The notes under the pieces are model-generated. The model was not told the DNA's origin. It saw only the letters and a list, made by a program, of their open reading frames with translations, and ran no database searches. Position numbers and translations under genes: made by a program. A stretch of 64,000 nucleotides of DNA from Lentibacillus persicus (GTDB taxonomy: Bacteria > Bacillota > Bacilli > Bacillales > Amphibacillaceae): positions 159,329 through 223,328 of the forward strand of contig NZ_FOMR01000006.1 of assembly GCF_900112705.1 (NCBI RefSeq), read 5' to 3'. Below, in pieces: positions 20,617 through 29,453 of the stretch (position 1 is its first letter; every line of letters starts with the position of its first letter).

Positions 20617-21177
20617 TTAAAAAGCTGATCCTGATTGATCGGTGAAGACGTTTTGAAGTATATAGAGAATGAGACCGACTGTTATGACTAAAAAGCCCCA
20701 CCCCAATATCGTCTGATCAGTTTCCAAATAACTGTTGCAGACACGAACCGGTGCGTCGATATAAATCCATGCCAGCAACCCAAACATTGAAATGTAATTG
20801 AACATGATAAAGCTTTTAATGACAGGATTTATTTTTCGCCAGCTGTCCCGCAAGACGACCCCGGTCAGAAATGGAAGGCTGAGAAATTTGAACAGCTCGA
20901 TATGTCCCGAAACAAGCGCCTCATCCAGTGTTCTGGGAACCATCCAATAGATTGTTATCATTACAACCAGGATAATTCCTGCAGCCCCATTGCCATTCCA
21001 CTTGTTAAAAAACCTTTCAACCTTAACCTGAAAGTATCCCGCCATCAGCCAGCCTGAAACAATGAGGAGTGGGATCTGCACAAGCATATGAACAATCATT
21101 ACGGATTCCATTGCATGCCTGACTGGGGGCAAAATCAGCAGCATGAACAAAACCACGCCATATAGTGCTGTCCGCAT
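20617..21177 (-). CDS. Multi-pass membrane protein of the NO reductase operon (CtaG-like?)
   Basis: A 186-residue protein with five or six membrane segments and no soluble domain. The segment VRHAMESVMIVHMLVQIPLL, with spaced histidine, methionine and glutamine, recalls the CtaG_caa3 copper-assembly family. That resemblance is by eye only. It starts 20 bases after subunit I, behind AAAGGGGGT, and ends at the operon terminator. A role in copper insertion or assembly of the reductase is inferred from position. The alternative is a third structural subunit. Confidence 0.6.
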   Translation of the reverse strand: MRTALYGVVLFMLLILPPVRHAMESVMIVHMLVQIPLLIVSGWLMAGYFQVKVERFFNKWNGNGAAGIILVVMITIYWMVPRTLDEALVSGHIELFKFLSLPFLTGVVLRDSWRKINPVIKSFIMFNYISMFGLLAWIYIDAPVRVCNSYLETDQTILGWGFLVITVGLILYILQNVFTDQSGSAF

Positions 21178-21197
21178 CTTCCCTACCCCCTTTACGA

Positions 21198-22666
21198 TTA
21201 AGCAAGCTGTTTTTTGTTCATACCTGTACGTTCGTCTGTTTTATTTCGTATTAGTATGAAGCGGATAAAATGAATGACAAATATCGTTGTTGCAACAAGA
21301 GCTAATATACCCGCAACCCCTCCAAAAATCGCCGGCCCCATCCATTCCGGGATGTGGGTTGCCCAGCGTCGGGGCGTGCTTAAAGCACCTGACATAAGGA
21401 ACGAACCACTCAGTCCAATTATAGCGATCATATAACCAATAAATCCAAACCGATCAGCCATATTTGTCTTAATATGGCTATCCTGTCGTGCCAAATAATA
21501 CATAAACCCAAAGATCATCGCACAAGCACCAAGCGCCATATACATATGGAAATGACCCGGAACCCATTTTGTATTGTGCATCACTTCATTGACGACGATT
21601 GTTGCATCAACAATCGCAGGAACGACACCGACGACCCATCCAAACATGGATGTAAAAATAAGAGCTGATCCAATGTCCCATTTAATGCCTGATTTATACA
21701 CAATCATTAAGGCACCATAAGCGGTAACGACCAGTACTGGCAGCCCATTCGCATATGAGAGAGCCTGCCCCATAATCAGCATCCATGCCGGCATGACAGA
21801 GTCCATCAGCAAATGATGCGTATAGATCAGTAACGTGAAGAACGTTGACATTGACCAGGCAACTAGAAAGACTTTATTTACTTTCCACGGCCGCTTAGTA
21901 TATTCCTGTAAAATTTCGTATACTGCGATGACACCCATATAGATAATTGAATTCGCAAAAATATGACCGAACGCATATGTCAGATTTTTTGCAAGCAATG
22001 GGTCAACCGTAAATGCCGGATTAACCACATTAATAACATTCATAATTAAAACAGTGGCTCCCGCTGTAAGTGCCGTAACGTTAACGATGATAACCATTGT
22101 ACTTGCAATGACAGTGCTGGATGGTGCATTGTCTTCGGACTTTTTACCGGATATAACATCCCACCCCAGCCCCTTGCCCAGGCTGCCGTAATTTTTAATA
22201 ATCGCACGGCCGGCATCCAGATAAAACAGGAGAAAGCCGACTCCCAGTATCAGCATGCCCAACAAGTATAATAATGCCCCTGCTGTTCCCCATGCATTAG
22301 CCGAAAGCTGCGGCAGCGGATATAAAAACGTCCACGAACTTGCATATTCAAACGAAAAAACGCCAATAATTACCATGATAACGCCAATCAGAAAAAAACC
22401 AGGTTAACCTTCATTATCTTTTTTGAAAGCTTCACATACTTACTTAAAAAGTAAGCCATAACGCCTGCTGCGGCAAAGGCCGCCGCGCCAACCATCCCCG
22501 TGCCGTGTATTGTGAGAAATTGATAAAAGTTAGCCGGGCTCAGATTCAATAAACCGCCCTGTGATAAAAGCATTAAAATTCCAAAAACCATCATAACTGC
22601 AATAATCAAACCACCAAGGGTCAAATAGGAAACAACCAAATTGTTGCGCTCTTTAATGGACTCCAT
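21198..22666 (-). CDS. B-family heme-copper NO reductase-like subunit I, split by a -1 frameshift
   Basis: Catalytic membrane subunit (about 489 residues, about 12 membrane segments) if two frames are joined. Frame 1 runs 22666-22388 (92 residues, ATG after GAGGTG) and ends TTT TTC TGA. Frame 2 continues to 21198. A single -1 step at T TTT TTC (22397-22391) joins them seamlessly as VFFLIGV. In fused numbering: low-spin heme ligands H54 and H374, CuB ligands H235, H284 and H285, high-spin heme ligand H372. The tyrosine that cross-links to CuB in B-type oxidases (H-x-x-x-Y) is asparagine N239, as in NO reductase-type relatives. Separate translation would remove the H54 helix. Confidence 0.8.
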
Positions 22667-22684
22667 TTATTCCACCTCTTTTCT

Positions 22685-23209
22685 TTATTCAGTCACTGTA
22701 ATTTCAGCTGTCATCAAATGATGTGCCAATCCACAATATTCCATACACAAAACCTCATACGTGCCCGGTTCCTCAAACGTCATATAAACTTTGTTCGTAT
22801 AATCCGGCATCGCTTGTGTCTGTGTGAGAATGTTCATTTCTTCATCATAGAGCCCGAAACCGTGGTTAACATCCTTGCTTGTAACATGGAATTCCACCGG
22901 TTCACCAACTTTAAATTCAGTTTCACTCAGTTCCCAGCCAAACTGCAGTGCTTCAACATCAACTATTGTTGGTTGGGCTTCAGCACTGTAAACTGGCTGG
23001 TTGTATGGCAAATCTCTTAATGTATAAATTGTTACGACCAGCATTGAAACAACCAATATTACACCATAGAACGTGCGTGCCTTATACCACTTTTTCTTAA
23101 TCGGTGTATAGTCGCGTTCTTCAGTCGATTTTATTGCCACAATACCGAATACGGCCGTTACAATAAGCATAAAAACTAAACTGACAACCCAGGCAACAGT
23201 TTGCATCAT
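22685..23209 (-). CDS. CuA-containing subunit II of the NO reductase-like complex
   Basis: A 174-residue electron-entry subunit. It has two N-terminal membrane segments (about residues 5-25 and 45-63) and an extracytoplasmic cupredoxin domain. All CuA ligands are visible: H116, C155, C159, H163 and M166 (CMEYCGLAHHLM). First gene of the operon, preceded by AAGGGGGT and the Fnr-type box 90 bases upstream. The ATG could be 23209 or 23206. It would accept electrons from a cytochrome c such as CccB. Confidence 0.88.
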   Translation of the reverse strand: MMQTVAWVVSLVFMLIVTAVFGIVAIKSTEERDYTPIKKKWYKARTFYGVILVVSMLVVTIYTLRDLPYNQPVYSAEAQPTIVDVEALQFGWELSETEFKVGEPVEFHVTSKDVNHGFGLYDEEMNILTQTQAMPDYTNKVYMTFEEPGTYEVLCMEYCGLAHHLMTAEITVTE

Positions 23210-23298
23210 CTTTTCGTGACCCCCTTAACATTTCTTAGTTAAAACAACCATAAGATTGCTCGATCGCTTACATCATACGAAAATCATCTCGTTTGACG

Positions 23299-23314
23299 AG
23301 TGATGCAAATCACT
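23299..23314 (-). promoter_or_regulatory. Fnr/Crp-type box upstream of the NO reductase-like operon
   Basis: AGTGATGCAAATCACT is a perfect inverted repeat (AGTGA-N6-TCACT). Its centre lies 29.5 bases from a TATGAT -10 (23277-23272), exactly the class II activator spacing. Confidence 0.78.
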
Positions 23315-23379
23315 GTTTATAGATTATTTTTTGAAAAATAAGTTTTCTTAGTTTTTATGGTTAAAACTATGACAATAGT

Positions 23380-23414
23380 AAAAAAAGCAGCAGGCAAATT
23401 TCAGCCCGCTGCTT
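23380..23414 (-). terminator. Terminator of minJ
   Basis: An 11-bp stem with one mismatch (AAGCAGCGGGC / GCCTGCTGCTT, minus strand) followed by a run of Ts, 15 bases after the minJ stop. Confidence 0.82.
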
Positions 23415-23428
23415 CATTAAATAAAAAA

Positions 23429-24613
23429 TTATGCGTAATTATTTTTCTGATGCCTGTTAAATGTGGTAATAACACCTAACTCATGATGATCCTCCTCATA
23501 TAATGCGCTTTGAAGAAAACGAGCCTCCCCATTATCTCCAATAACTTCCATTTTAAAGAAAGCACCACCTTTTTGTAAGGCATAGTAAAACTGTTCCATA
23601 TCAGCTATTTTTTTTCCATTAACTTTACTAATTGTTTCACCGGCCGCAATTCCCAGGCGATCAGCGGGCGAGGCCGGTATAACTGCCAGAACCTTTACAC
23701 CCTGTCCAGTTTGATTGAAAAATGGTGGATTTTCCTGGTCTTTGATTCGATGGCGATAGCTGAGATATTCACGGCCCAGAATCCCAACAGCGGCCGCAGC
23801 GAGTGACAGCCAGCCGATGTAAATGCTCCCTGCTGCCATCAATAAAATGATTAAACTCAAAATATGAAGTGATCCCGCCAATCGGCCGGCAGCCTTTTCA
23901 GAAAGAGACCCTTGCACAAGATGGTCAAAACCGATTAAAAAGGGGATCAATACAAGGCTGAATGTTTCACCACCTATTGAAAAATATGGCCAATATGAGG
24001 CAAACGCCGTGATCGACCCACTGGGAACCAGCACAAAAAACGGTATAAGTGTCATTTTTCTAAGATGCTGCATTCCAATCAACGTGCCTCGGCGGCTGAT
24101 TTTCATTTCCGGGAATGTATCATTTCTTCCTTGTCGCTTCAATAAAAATGCTTCGGCTGATAATAACACGGCAGTCAATATACTAAGCGCCGTAAAGTTA
24201 GGTGTCTCAAACAGGTCAGGGTCAATAATTGATTGGTAGTTCAATACAAAAGGTGAGAAGAGCAATATAAAAAATGTAAGCCCAATCGTGTAAACCGGCG
24301 AAAGAAGCGTTAAACGAAGTGACAAACTGAGCAGAATCGTTACCCCTGAAATAAGCAGGATAATGTGATAGGAAAAGACGAACCCTACTCCAATAGCTAA
24401 AAGTGATACTATTAATCCAAAACTCAAAGAAATTAGCCACGTCTTTTTACACTCTGAAAAAACATCAAAGATTTTCAAACCAAATTGCTGTCGTTCTGAT
24501 TTTATACGCTTATAACCAACTAATATTGAAAGAATGATCGCCCAATATAATAGCGGGTTCAAAAAGAAACGGCCTATTCCATTCAGCAGTTCCATTAGCC
24601 AGGATTGTACCAC
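23429..24613 (-). CDS. minJ: PDZ-domain cell-division topology protein MinJ
   Basis: Polytopic membrane protein that links DivIVA to MinD and places the division inhibitor at poles and septa in Bacillus. Eight or so membrane segments are followed by a C-terminal PDZ domain (about residues 300-375; VIPASPADRLGIAAGETI). The start is a GTG at 24613: AGAAGGTGATC, almost a full anti-16S match, lies right before it and would overlap the alternative GTG at 24622. 394 residues. In B. subtilis swrA is next to minJ; none is seen here. Confidence 0.85.
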   Translation of the reverse strand: MVQSWLMELLNGIGRFFLNPLLYWAIILSILVGYKRIKSERQQFGLKIFDVFSECKKTWLISLSFGLIVSLLAIGVGFVFSYHIILLISGVTILLSLSLRLTLLSPVYTIGLTFFILLFSPFVLNYQSIIDPDLFETPNFTALSILTAVLLSAEAFLLKRQGRNDTFPEMKISRRGTLIGMQHLRKMTLIPFFVLVPSGSITAFASYWPYFSIGGETFSLVLIPFLIGFDHLVQGSLSEKAAGRLAGSLHILSLIILLMAAGSIYIGWLSLAAAAVGILGREYLSYRHRIKDQENPPFFNQTGQGVKVLAVIPASPADRLGIAAGETISKVNGKKIADMEQFYYALQKGGAFFKMEVIGDNGEARFLQSALYEEDHHELGVITTFNRHQKNNYA

Positions 24614-24691
24614 GTTGATCACCTTCTGTTAAATCTTTCTGTTCGTTTTTTCTTAAACTTTGCAGCTTTTTAACCCTCGCAGTTACCATAT

Positions 24692-25142
24692 ACTGCGAAC
24701 TAGTTAGTGCCGCGTCCACCGTTTCGGGTATACACGTGGGTGCTTAAAGCCACTCCGGCAATATACTTCGCTTTCCATGGGCACGGCCTCGGGCCAACAC
24801 GATGTTGGTCACAAAGGCGTTTCCACAGCACGTGGCGGTCTTAGCCTTTGAACCTTACCGCTTTCTTGCGGGGTCTTCGGACACGTGCTGTTCCCATAGG
24901 AGTCTACGCATATTGCCTACGCTGGAAAAGGCTTACTGTATATTCCATAGCAATACATGAGTATACAACCTTAGCGGAGGAAATACACGCCGACTCCTGC
25001 GGGAGCAGAGGCATAGGTGAGACAACGAAGTGCCTTGGCACGAGTTGGCTCACCAGCCGCCCGCGGAAAGCGGCGTGTATTTCCGGAGCGGCGTCATAGC
25101 ACTAACTGAAATCAGAAGGAAGAATTTCCACTGGTTCGCAGT
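24692..25142. mobile_element. MITE-like element with structured core
   Basis: A 451-bp non-coding element between ctpB and minJ with perfect 9-bp terminal inverted repeats ACTGCGAAC / GTTCGCAGT. It contains two modules. One (about 24760-24915) carries the CACAAAGG...GCCTTTG stem and hairpins shared with 10182-10246. The other (about 24965-25095) is about 105 bp nearly identical, in inverse orientation, to 35535-35640. No transposase reading frame. No clear target duplication. A deleted copy lies at 8618-8704. The gap 24614-25305 otherwise holds only the ctpB terminator. Confidence 0.75.
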
Positions 25143-25240
25143 TTCCACCTAGAGCGAAACAGTTAACAACAATCTTTACGAAAACAGCCTTCTGTTTATT
25201 ATTCGATATGTGTCGAAACTTTTCCTGCATGATAATGAAA

Positions 25241-25277
25241 CTTCATTCAGTGGCCTCTATTACGCCACTGAATGAAG
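25241..25277 (-). terminator. Terminator of ctpB
   Basis: A 14-bp perfect stem (CTTCATTCAGTGGC / GCCACTGAATGAAG) followed by TTTCATT on the minus strand, 29 bases after the ctpB stop. Confidence 0.82.
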
Positions 25278-25305
25278 AAAACAATTGCGAAATAAAGCGA
25301 GATTT

Positions 25306-26766
25306 TTATTTATACAAGCTATTCAGCGCCTCTTCCATCTGCAAATCGTCCTTGCCATTGCGGATTCGGTCAACAACTTCTTGCTCGATAGCCCCAGCTG
25401 TTTTTTCGCCTACTTCTCCAGTGACTTCCAGGTCATGTTCAGCTTGAAATGCTTCAACAGCTGCGGCAGTCTTTTCACTGAAATAACCATCCGTTCTTCC
25501 AGTTTCATAATCCAAGCCATTCAACATGACTTGTATATTTTTTATATTGTCGCCGGTTTCATCGAGTTTGAGTGGTTCATCAACTTGCACCGGGTTTGTA
25601 TAATAATGCTCCGGCTGCTCAACTTCGACTGTAGGCTTCACACCGTCCTCATGAATCCAAGTTCCATCAGGGGAAAGCCATTTAAAGACGGTTAATTTGA
25701 CTCTGCTGCCGTCCTCTCCAACAGGGACCGCCTGTTGAACAGTCCCTTTTCCAAAGCTGTTTTTGCCAACAACATCATAACCTGTTTCTTTCATAGCAAC
25801 CGCCAGTATCTCTGAAGCGGAGGCACTGCCTTCATCAATAAGCACACTGATCGGATAAGGTTTTTTCGCTTCCAGCTCTGAATAAGACTTGTCGGTTTCG
25901 CCATTCGGATTTTCGATTTGCACATACGGTTTATCTTTTGGTATGAAGTTTTCTAATATCTCCTCAACTGCTGTAAGAACGCCGCCGGGATTTCCTCTTA
26001 CATCAATAACAAGGCCTTCAATATTTTCTTCTTCTAATTTTTGCAGTTGTTCTGTAAAATGCTTACCTGTATTTTCAGCAAACGATGTTATTTCAATAAC
26101 ACCCGTTTTCTTTCCATCGATTGACTTTGTCTCGGAATAAACAGTTTCCACTGGTATGTCATCGCGTACAATTGTAACTTCAAATGGCTCTGAGACGCCT
26201 GAGCGCTGAACCTCGAGTACAACTTCTGTTCCTTTTTCACCGCGGATTTTTTCGACGGCTTCGTTTAAATTTAACCCGGCAACACTTTCACCATCTACAC
26301 TTAAAATCTGATCATTGGGCCTTAAACCTGCTTCTTCTGCAGGCGAATCTTTTATGGGTGAAACGATTGTCACTTTTTCGTTTACCATGCTGACTTCAGC
26401 ACCAATTCCTTGAAAAGACGATTCAATTGATTGGTTGAATTGTTCCATTGTGTCAATGTCCATATAAGAACTGTAAGGATCCTCTAATGAAGAGACCATG
26501 CCTTTAATTGCGCCTTCGATCAGCTGCTTGTCCTCTACATCTTCCAAATAGTTATTCTTAATTAAATTATACGTCTGAACGACCTTCCGCATATTAGCAG
26601 GTGGTCCGTCTCCATCTCCATCAGTCACAGCATTGGACGTTTCCTGGATCTTCTCGGCCGGCTCCTGTTCGGGCTCTGCTATTTTCATCCCAAAGAAAGC
26701 ACCTGCAAACCCCAACAGTACTGCAGCTATCAGCAAAAGCACTAAGTGTTGCTTTTTTAATGTCAT
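25306..26766 (-). CDS. ctpB: C-terminal processing serine protease CtpB (S41)
   Basis: Secreted, membrane-anchored S41 protease; in B. subtilis CtpB cleaves SpoIVFA to activate the SigK checkpoint. It has an N-terminal membrane anchor (residues 8-28), a PDZ domain (about 115-205) and a protease domain. The serine lies in GSASASE (313-319), with lysine 340 and glutamine 344 in SFGKGTVQQ. A peptidoglycan-binding domain follows at about 395-460. 486 residues. Start after GGGGTG. The location beside minJ and ftsEX matches B. subtilis. Confidence 0.92.
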   Translation of the reverse strand: MTLKKQHLVLLLIAAVLLGFAGAFFGMKIAEPEQEPAEKIQETSNAVTDGDGDGPPANMRKVVQTYNLIKNNYLEDVEDKQLIEGAIKGMVSSLEDPYSSYMDIDTMEQFNQSIESSFQGIGAEVSMVNEKVTIVSPIKDSPAEEAGLRPNDQILSVDGESVAGLNLNEAVEKIRGEKGTEVVLEVQRSGVSEPFEVTIVRDDIPVETVYSETKSIDGKKTGVIEITSFAENTGKHFTEQLQKLEEENIEGLVIDVRGNPGGVLTAVEEILENFIPKDKPYVQIENPNGETDKSYSELEAKKPYPISVLIDEGSASASEILAVAMKETGYDVVGKNSFGKGTVQQAVPVGEDGSRVKLTVFKWLSPDGTWIHEDGVKPTVEVEQPEHYYTNPVQVDEPLKLDETGDNIKNIQVMLNGLDYETGRTDGYFSEKTAAAVEAFQAEHDLEVTGEVGEKTAGAIEQEVVDRIRNGKDDLQMEEALNSLYK

Positions 26767-26844
26767 CTTTTCACCCCAACTGATATAAATTTTCTCGGTG
26801 ACTCGTTCCTATTATGCACTTATTTTTCGTCTAATATCTACAAA

Positions 26845-26874
26845 AAGGCATCACACCGTAATGTGCGATGCCTT
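26845..26874 (-). terminator. Terminator between the M23 gene and ctpB
   Basis: An 8-bp stem (AAGGCATC / GATGCCTT), extended by GCACA/TGTG pairing in the loop, followed by TTTTTG on the minus strand. Confidence 0.75.
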
Positions 26875-26921
26875 CAATAATATAGTTTATGCCGCTAAAA
26901 TGCAATGCCATTCATCTGAAT

Positions 26922-28358
26922 TTAATTAAGATAGCTCAATGGATTTACCGAGTTGCTTTTAGCGTTGTTCCAATTTCCACGATGTATTTCAAAGTGAAGG
27001 TGCGGTCCTGTGGAGCGTCCAGTATTGCCGCTTAACCCAATGCTCTGACTCTTGCTGACAGATTGTCCGACCGAAACAGAAATACTGTTTAAGTGCGCAT
27101 ACAATGTCGTGTAATAACTGCCGTTAATGTAGTGACGTACCAAGACAACATTTCCGTAACCGCTCATCGTACCGGCATAACTGACCGAACCTGCTGCAGC
27201 TGAGCCAACAGGAGTCCCGATTGAGACGCCATAGTCAATTCCCGCATGAAGTTTGCCCCATCGATGACCATAACCTGATGTTACCGGTGCAGAGATCGGA
27301 TGAACAAACGTACCGTTACCTGAGCTCGAAGTTGAGGCAGTTGAGCCGGAACTGCTATTGGAACTGCTGCTTGATTGGCTTGAGCTGCTGGAACTGCTGC
27401 TTGAAGATTGTGCAGCTTGTTGTTCACGCTCTTTTTTCTTTCGTTCACGTTCTCTGGCAAGCTGCTCAAGTTTCTCCTTCTCTTGTTTGGCTGCCTCAAT
27501 GGCATTTTGGTTCGCTGCTTCCTGCTGACGCAACACTTTCTGCTCTTCTTCCAGGCTTACCTGGTACTCCTCAAGTTCACTTTCTTCAGTTTCAAGTTCA
27601 CTCAGAAGTTCTTCCTTTTCAGCCATTTGGTCATCCAGCTCTGATTGTAATGACTCAAGTTCATTCTTTTGATCCTTCAAAGATGCTTTCTTTTGTTCAA
27701 CTTCAGCTTTCTTTTGCTCAACATCTTTTTTCTTGGCTTTCACTTCTGCCTGCTTATCTTCAACTTCCTGTTTTTCACGCTTATGTGTCTCCATAATATT
27801 TTTATCGGAATCCATAATTGTATTAACGGCAGAGGATCTGCTGATTAAATCACCGAAGCTTTTAGCACCAAAAATAACTTCTATGTATTTTGCATTGCCG
27901 CCATTGGATTGAATCGCACGCAAGCGTTCTTTCAATAACTTTTCACGCTCTTTAATACGTTGTTTAAGTTCCTTGATTTCTTCTTTAAGCTGTTCAATCT
28001 GGGCATTCAATTCATTAATTTGGTTGTTTAACGCATCGAGTTGCTCATTTGTATCAGCAATTTCACTTTCTTTTGTTTGAATCTGTTCGCGTGTATCAGC
28101 TAGTTTGTTATCGATTGTATTAATTTCACTTGTAACGTTATCTTGTTTTTCCAGATTTTTATCTATTTTCTCTTCTGTCTGCTGTTTGTCATTTTGAATT
28201 TCGGATTTATTCTTGTCAATTTCTTTCTGTTCTTCCCGTTTATTTTCTATTTTTTGGTCAAGGTCATCTGTACTCTCTGCCGACGCTTTATCGATATCAG
28301 TCATACTTACACTAACAACCATAAAAGCAGCCAGTGTTCCAGAAATAAATTTCCTCAT
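26922..28358 (-). CDS. Coiled-coil M23 murein hydrolase/activator (EnvC/PcsB-like)
   Basis: A secreted 478-residue protein: signal peptide (residues 1-28), a long Glu/Lys/Gln-rich coiled coil (about 30-310), a polyserine linker (about 315-350) and a C-terminal LytM/M23 domain. Zinc ligands are H and D in HAGIDYG and the HLHFE motif. This is the architecture of EnvC and PcsB, which FtsEX holds and activates through the coiled coil. It lies directly downstream of ftsEX on the same strand, supporting that partnership. B. subtilis instead uses CwlO, an NlpC/P60 enzyme encoded elsewhere. Confidence 0.88.
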   Translation of the reverse strand: MRKFISGTLAAFMVVSVSMTDIDKASAESTDDLDQKIENKREEQKEIDKNKSEIQNDKQQTEEKIDKNLEKQDNVTSEINTIDNKLADTREQIQTKESEIADTNEQLDALNNQINELNAQIEQLKEEIKELKQRIKEREKLLKERLRAIQSNGGNAKYIEVIFGAKSFGDLISRSSAVNTIMDSDKNIMETHKREKQEVEDKQAEVKAKKKDVEQKKAEVEQKKASLKDQKNELESLQSELDDQMAEKEELLSELETEESELEEYQVSLEEEQKVLRQQEAANQNAIEAAKQEKEKLEQLARERERKKKEREQQAAQSSSSSSSSSSQSSSSSNSSSGSTASTSSSGNGTFVHPISAPVTSGYGHRWGKLHAGIDYGVSIGTPVGSAAAGSVSYAGTMSGYGNVVLVRHYINGSYYTTLYAHLNSISVSVGQSVSKSQSIGLSGNTGRSTGPHLHFEIHRGNWNNAKSNSVNPLSYLN

Positions 28359-28559
28359 CTCGTTTCCCCTCTCTCTGCTGGTTCTAATGTTTAATTTAAA
28401 GTTTGTTAATCGATTAGTGGATACGCGTTAGTTTGAATTATAGATACCTGAAAGGAGGTGAGAGCCTGATACAAAACAAACTGTTGTTTTATTTCTGAGC
28501 TTTCACGCCCCCGCGACAGCAGTGCAGCATAAGTCAATGTTTATGCCGCTACCCGACTG

Positions 28560-29453
28560 CTATACTTTCAGGAATTTACGCACGCTCATAACACTTCCCC
28601 ATACACCGATTAAGGTGCCAATTAACAGGATGAGCAATGACAACTGCCAGGCGAATGGATTGAATGGCAGCAATTCCACGAATGAGTAGGTGATCTGCGC
28701 ACCCAAATTATTCACCAAGTAATGATATCCACTCATTACAGCTGCAATTGGTATGATAGAACCCAATATCCCGTGCAAGGCTCCCTCAATAAAAAATGGC
28801 CAGCGAATAAAACCATTTGTCGCGCCCACAAGCTTCATAATTCCAATTTCCCTGCTTCGTGCCATAATTGTAAGTTTTATGGTATTTGATATGAGGAATA
28901 TAGCAGTAAAGACTAATGCAGCTATCAGCACAAGACCAATATTGCGGGCGTAATCATTAAATTGAAACAGCTGTTGGATAACATCTCGTCCATAATTGAC
29001 TTCCTGAATATTGTCGAGATTATTGATTTGCTCAGCCAGCCCCGATGTATTCGAAGGTGTTTTTGCTTTGACAATGTAAGCATGGCTTAATGGGTTGTCC
29101 TGCTCAAACATTTGCCATGTTGAGCCTTCCTCACCCATGTCATCAATCAGGCCTTCAAGCTGTTCATCCTTGGAATTGAACTTAACACTTGCAGCTTCAT
29201 CCATTTCTTTAATCGTGCTGCCTATTTCATTTATCTCTTCCTCGTTGGCCGTAACATCGATTAATGCTTCAATTTCCACATCTTCTTCAAGGCCCCCGGC
29301 CATATGATTCAAGTTCAGCATTAATGCCAGGAATGCCGCAACAAGCAATAATGTCGTCGTTACAGCGGCAACTGATGCTATCGTCATCCAGCCATTCCGG
29401 AAGATATTTTTTATCCCTTCCCTGACATGGCGTTTTGCTGTTCTAAGCCTCAT
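28560..29453 (-). CDS. ftsX: Cell-division ABC transporter-like permease FtsX
   Basis: Four-segment membrane protein that with FtsE transmits ATP hydrolysis to an extracellular peptidoglycan hydrolase. One N-terminal membrane segment, a large extracellular loop (about residues 50-165) and three C-terminal segments are visible. RSREIGIMKLVGAT is the conserved cytoplasmic motif. Start at 29453, overlapping the end of ftsE by 11 bp; the upstream open stretch to 29486 lies inside ftsE. About 297 residues. Confidence 0.92.
   Translation of the reverse strand: MRLRTAKRHVREGIKNIFRNGWMTIASVAAVTTTLLLVAAFLALMLNLNHMAGGLEEDVEIEALIDVTANEEEINEIGSTIKEMDEAASVKFNSKDEQLEGLIDDMGEEGSTWQMFEQDNPLSHAYIVKAKTPSNTSGLAEQINNLDNIQEVNYGRDVIQQLFQFNDYARNIGLVLIAALVFTAIFLISNTIKLTIMARSREIGIMKLVGATNGFIRWPFFIEGALHGILGSIIPIAAVMSGYHYLVNNLGAQITYSFVELLPFNPFAWQLSLLILLIGTLIGVWGSVMSVRKFLKV

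Noticed and set aside
24848..25099. Open frame of 83 codons in the ctpB-minJ gap
   Set aside because: Located inside the MITE-like repeat with no ribosome binding site and repeat-derived composition.
28440..28556. Strong ribosome-binding-like AAAGGAGGTGAGAG on the plus strand with a hairpin (GCATAA..TTATGC) after it, resembling a type I toxin locus
   Set aside because: No open frame of more than about ten codons follows at a suitable distance; at most a decayed remnant.
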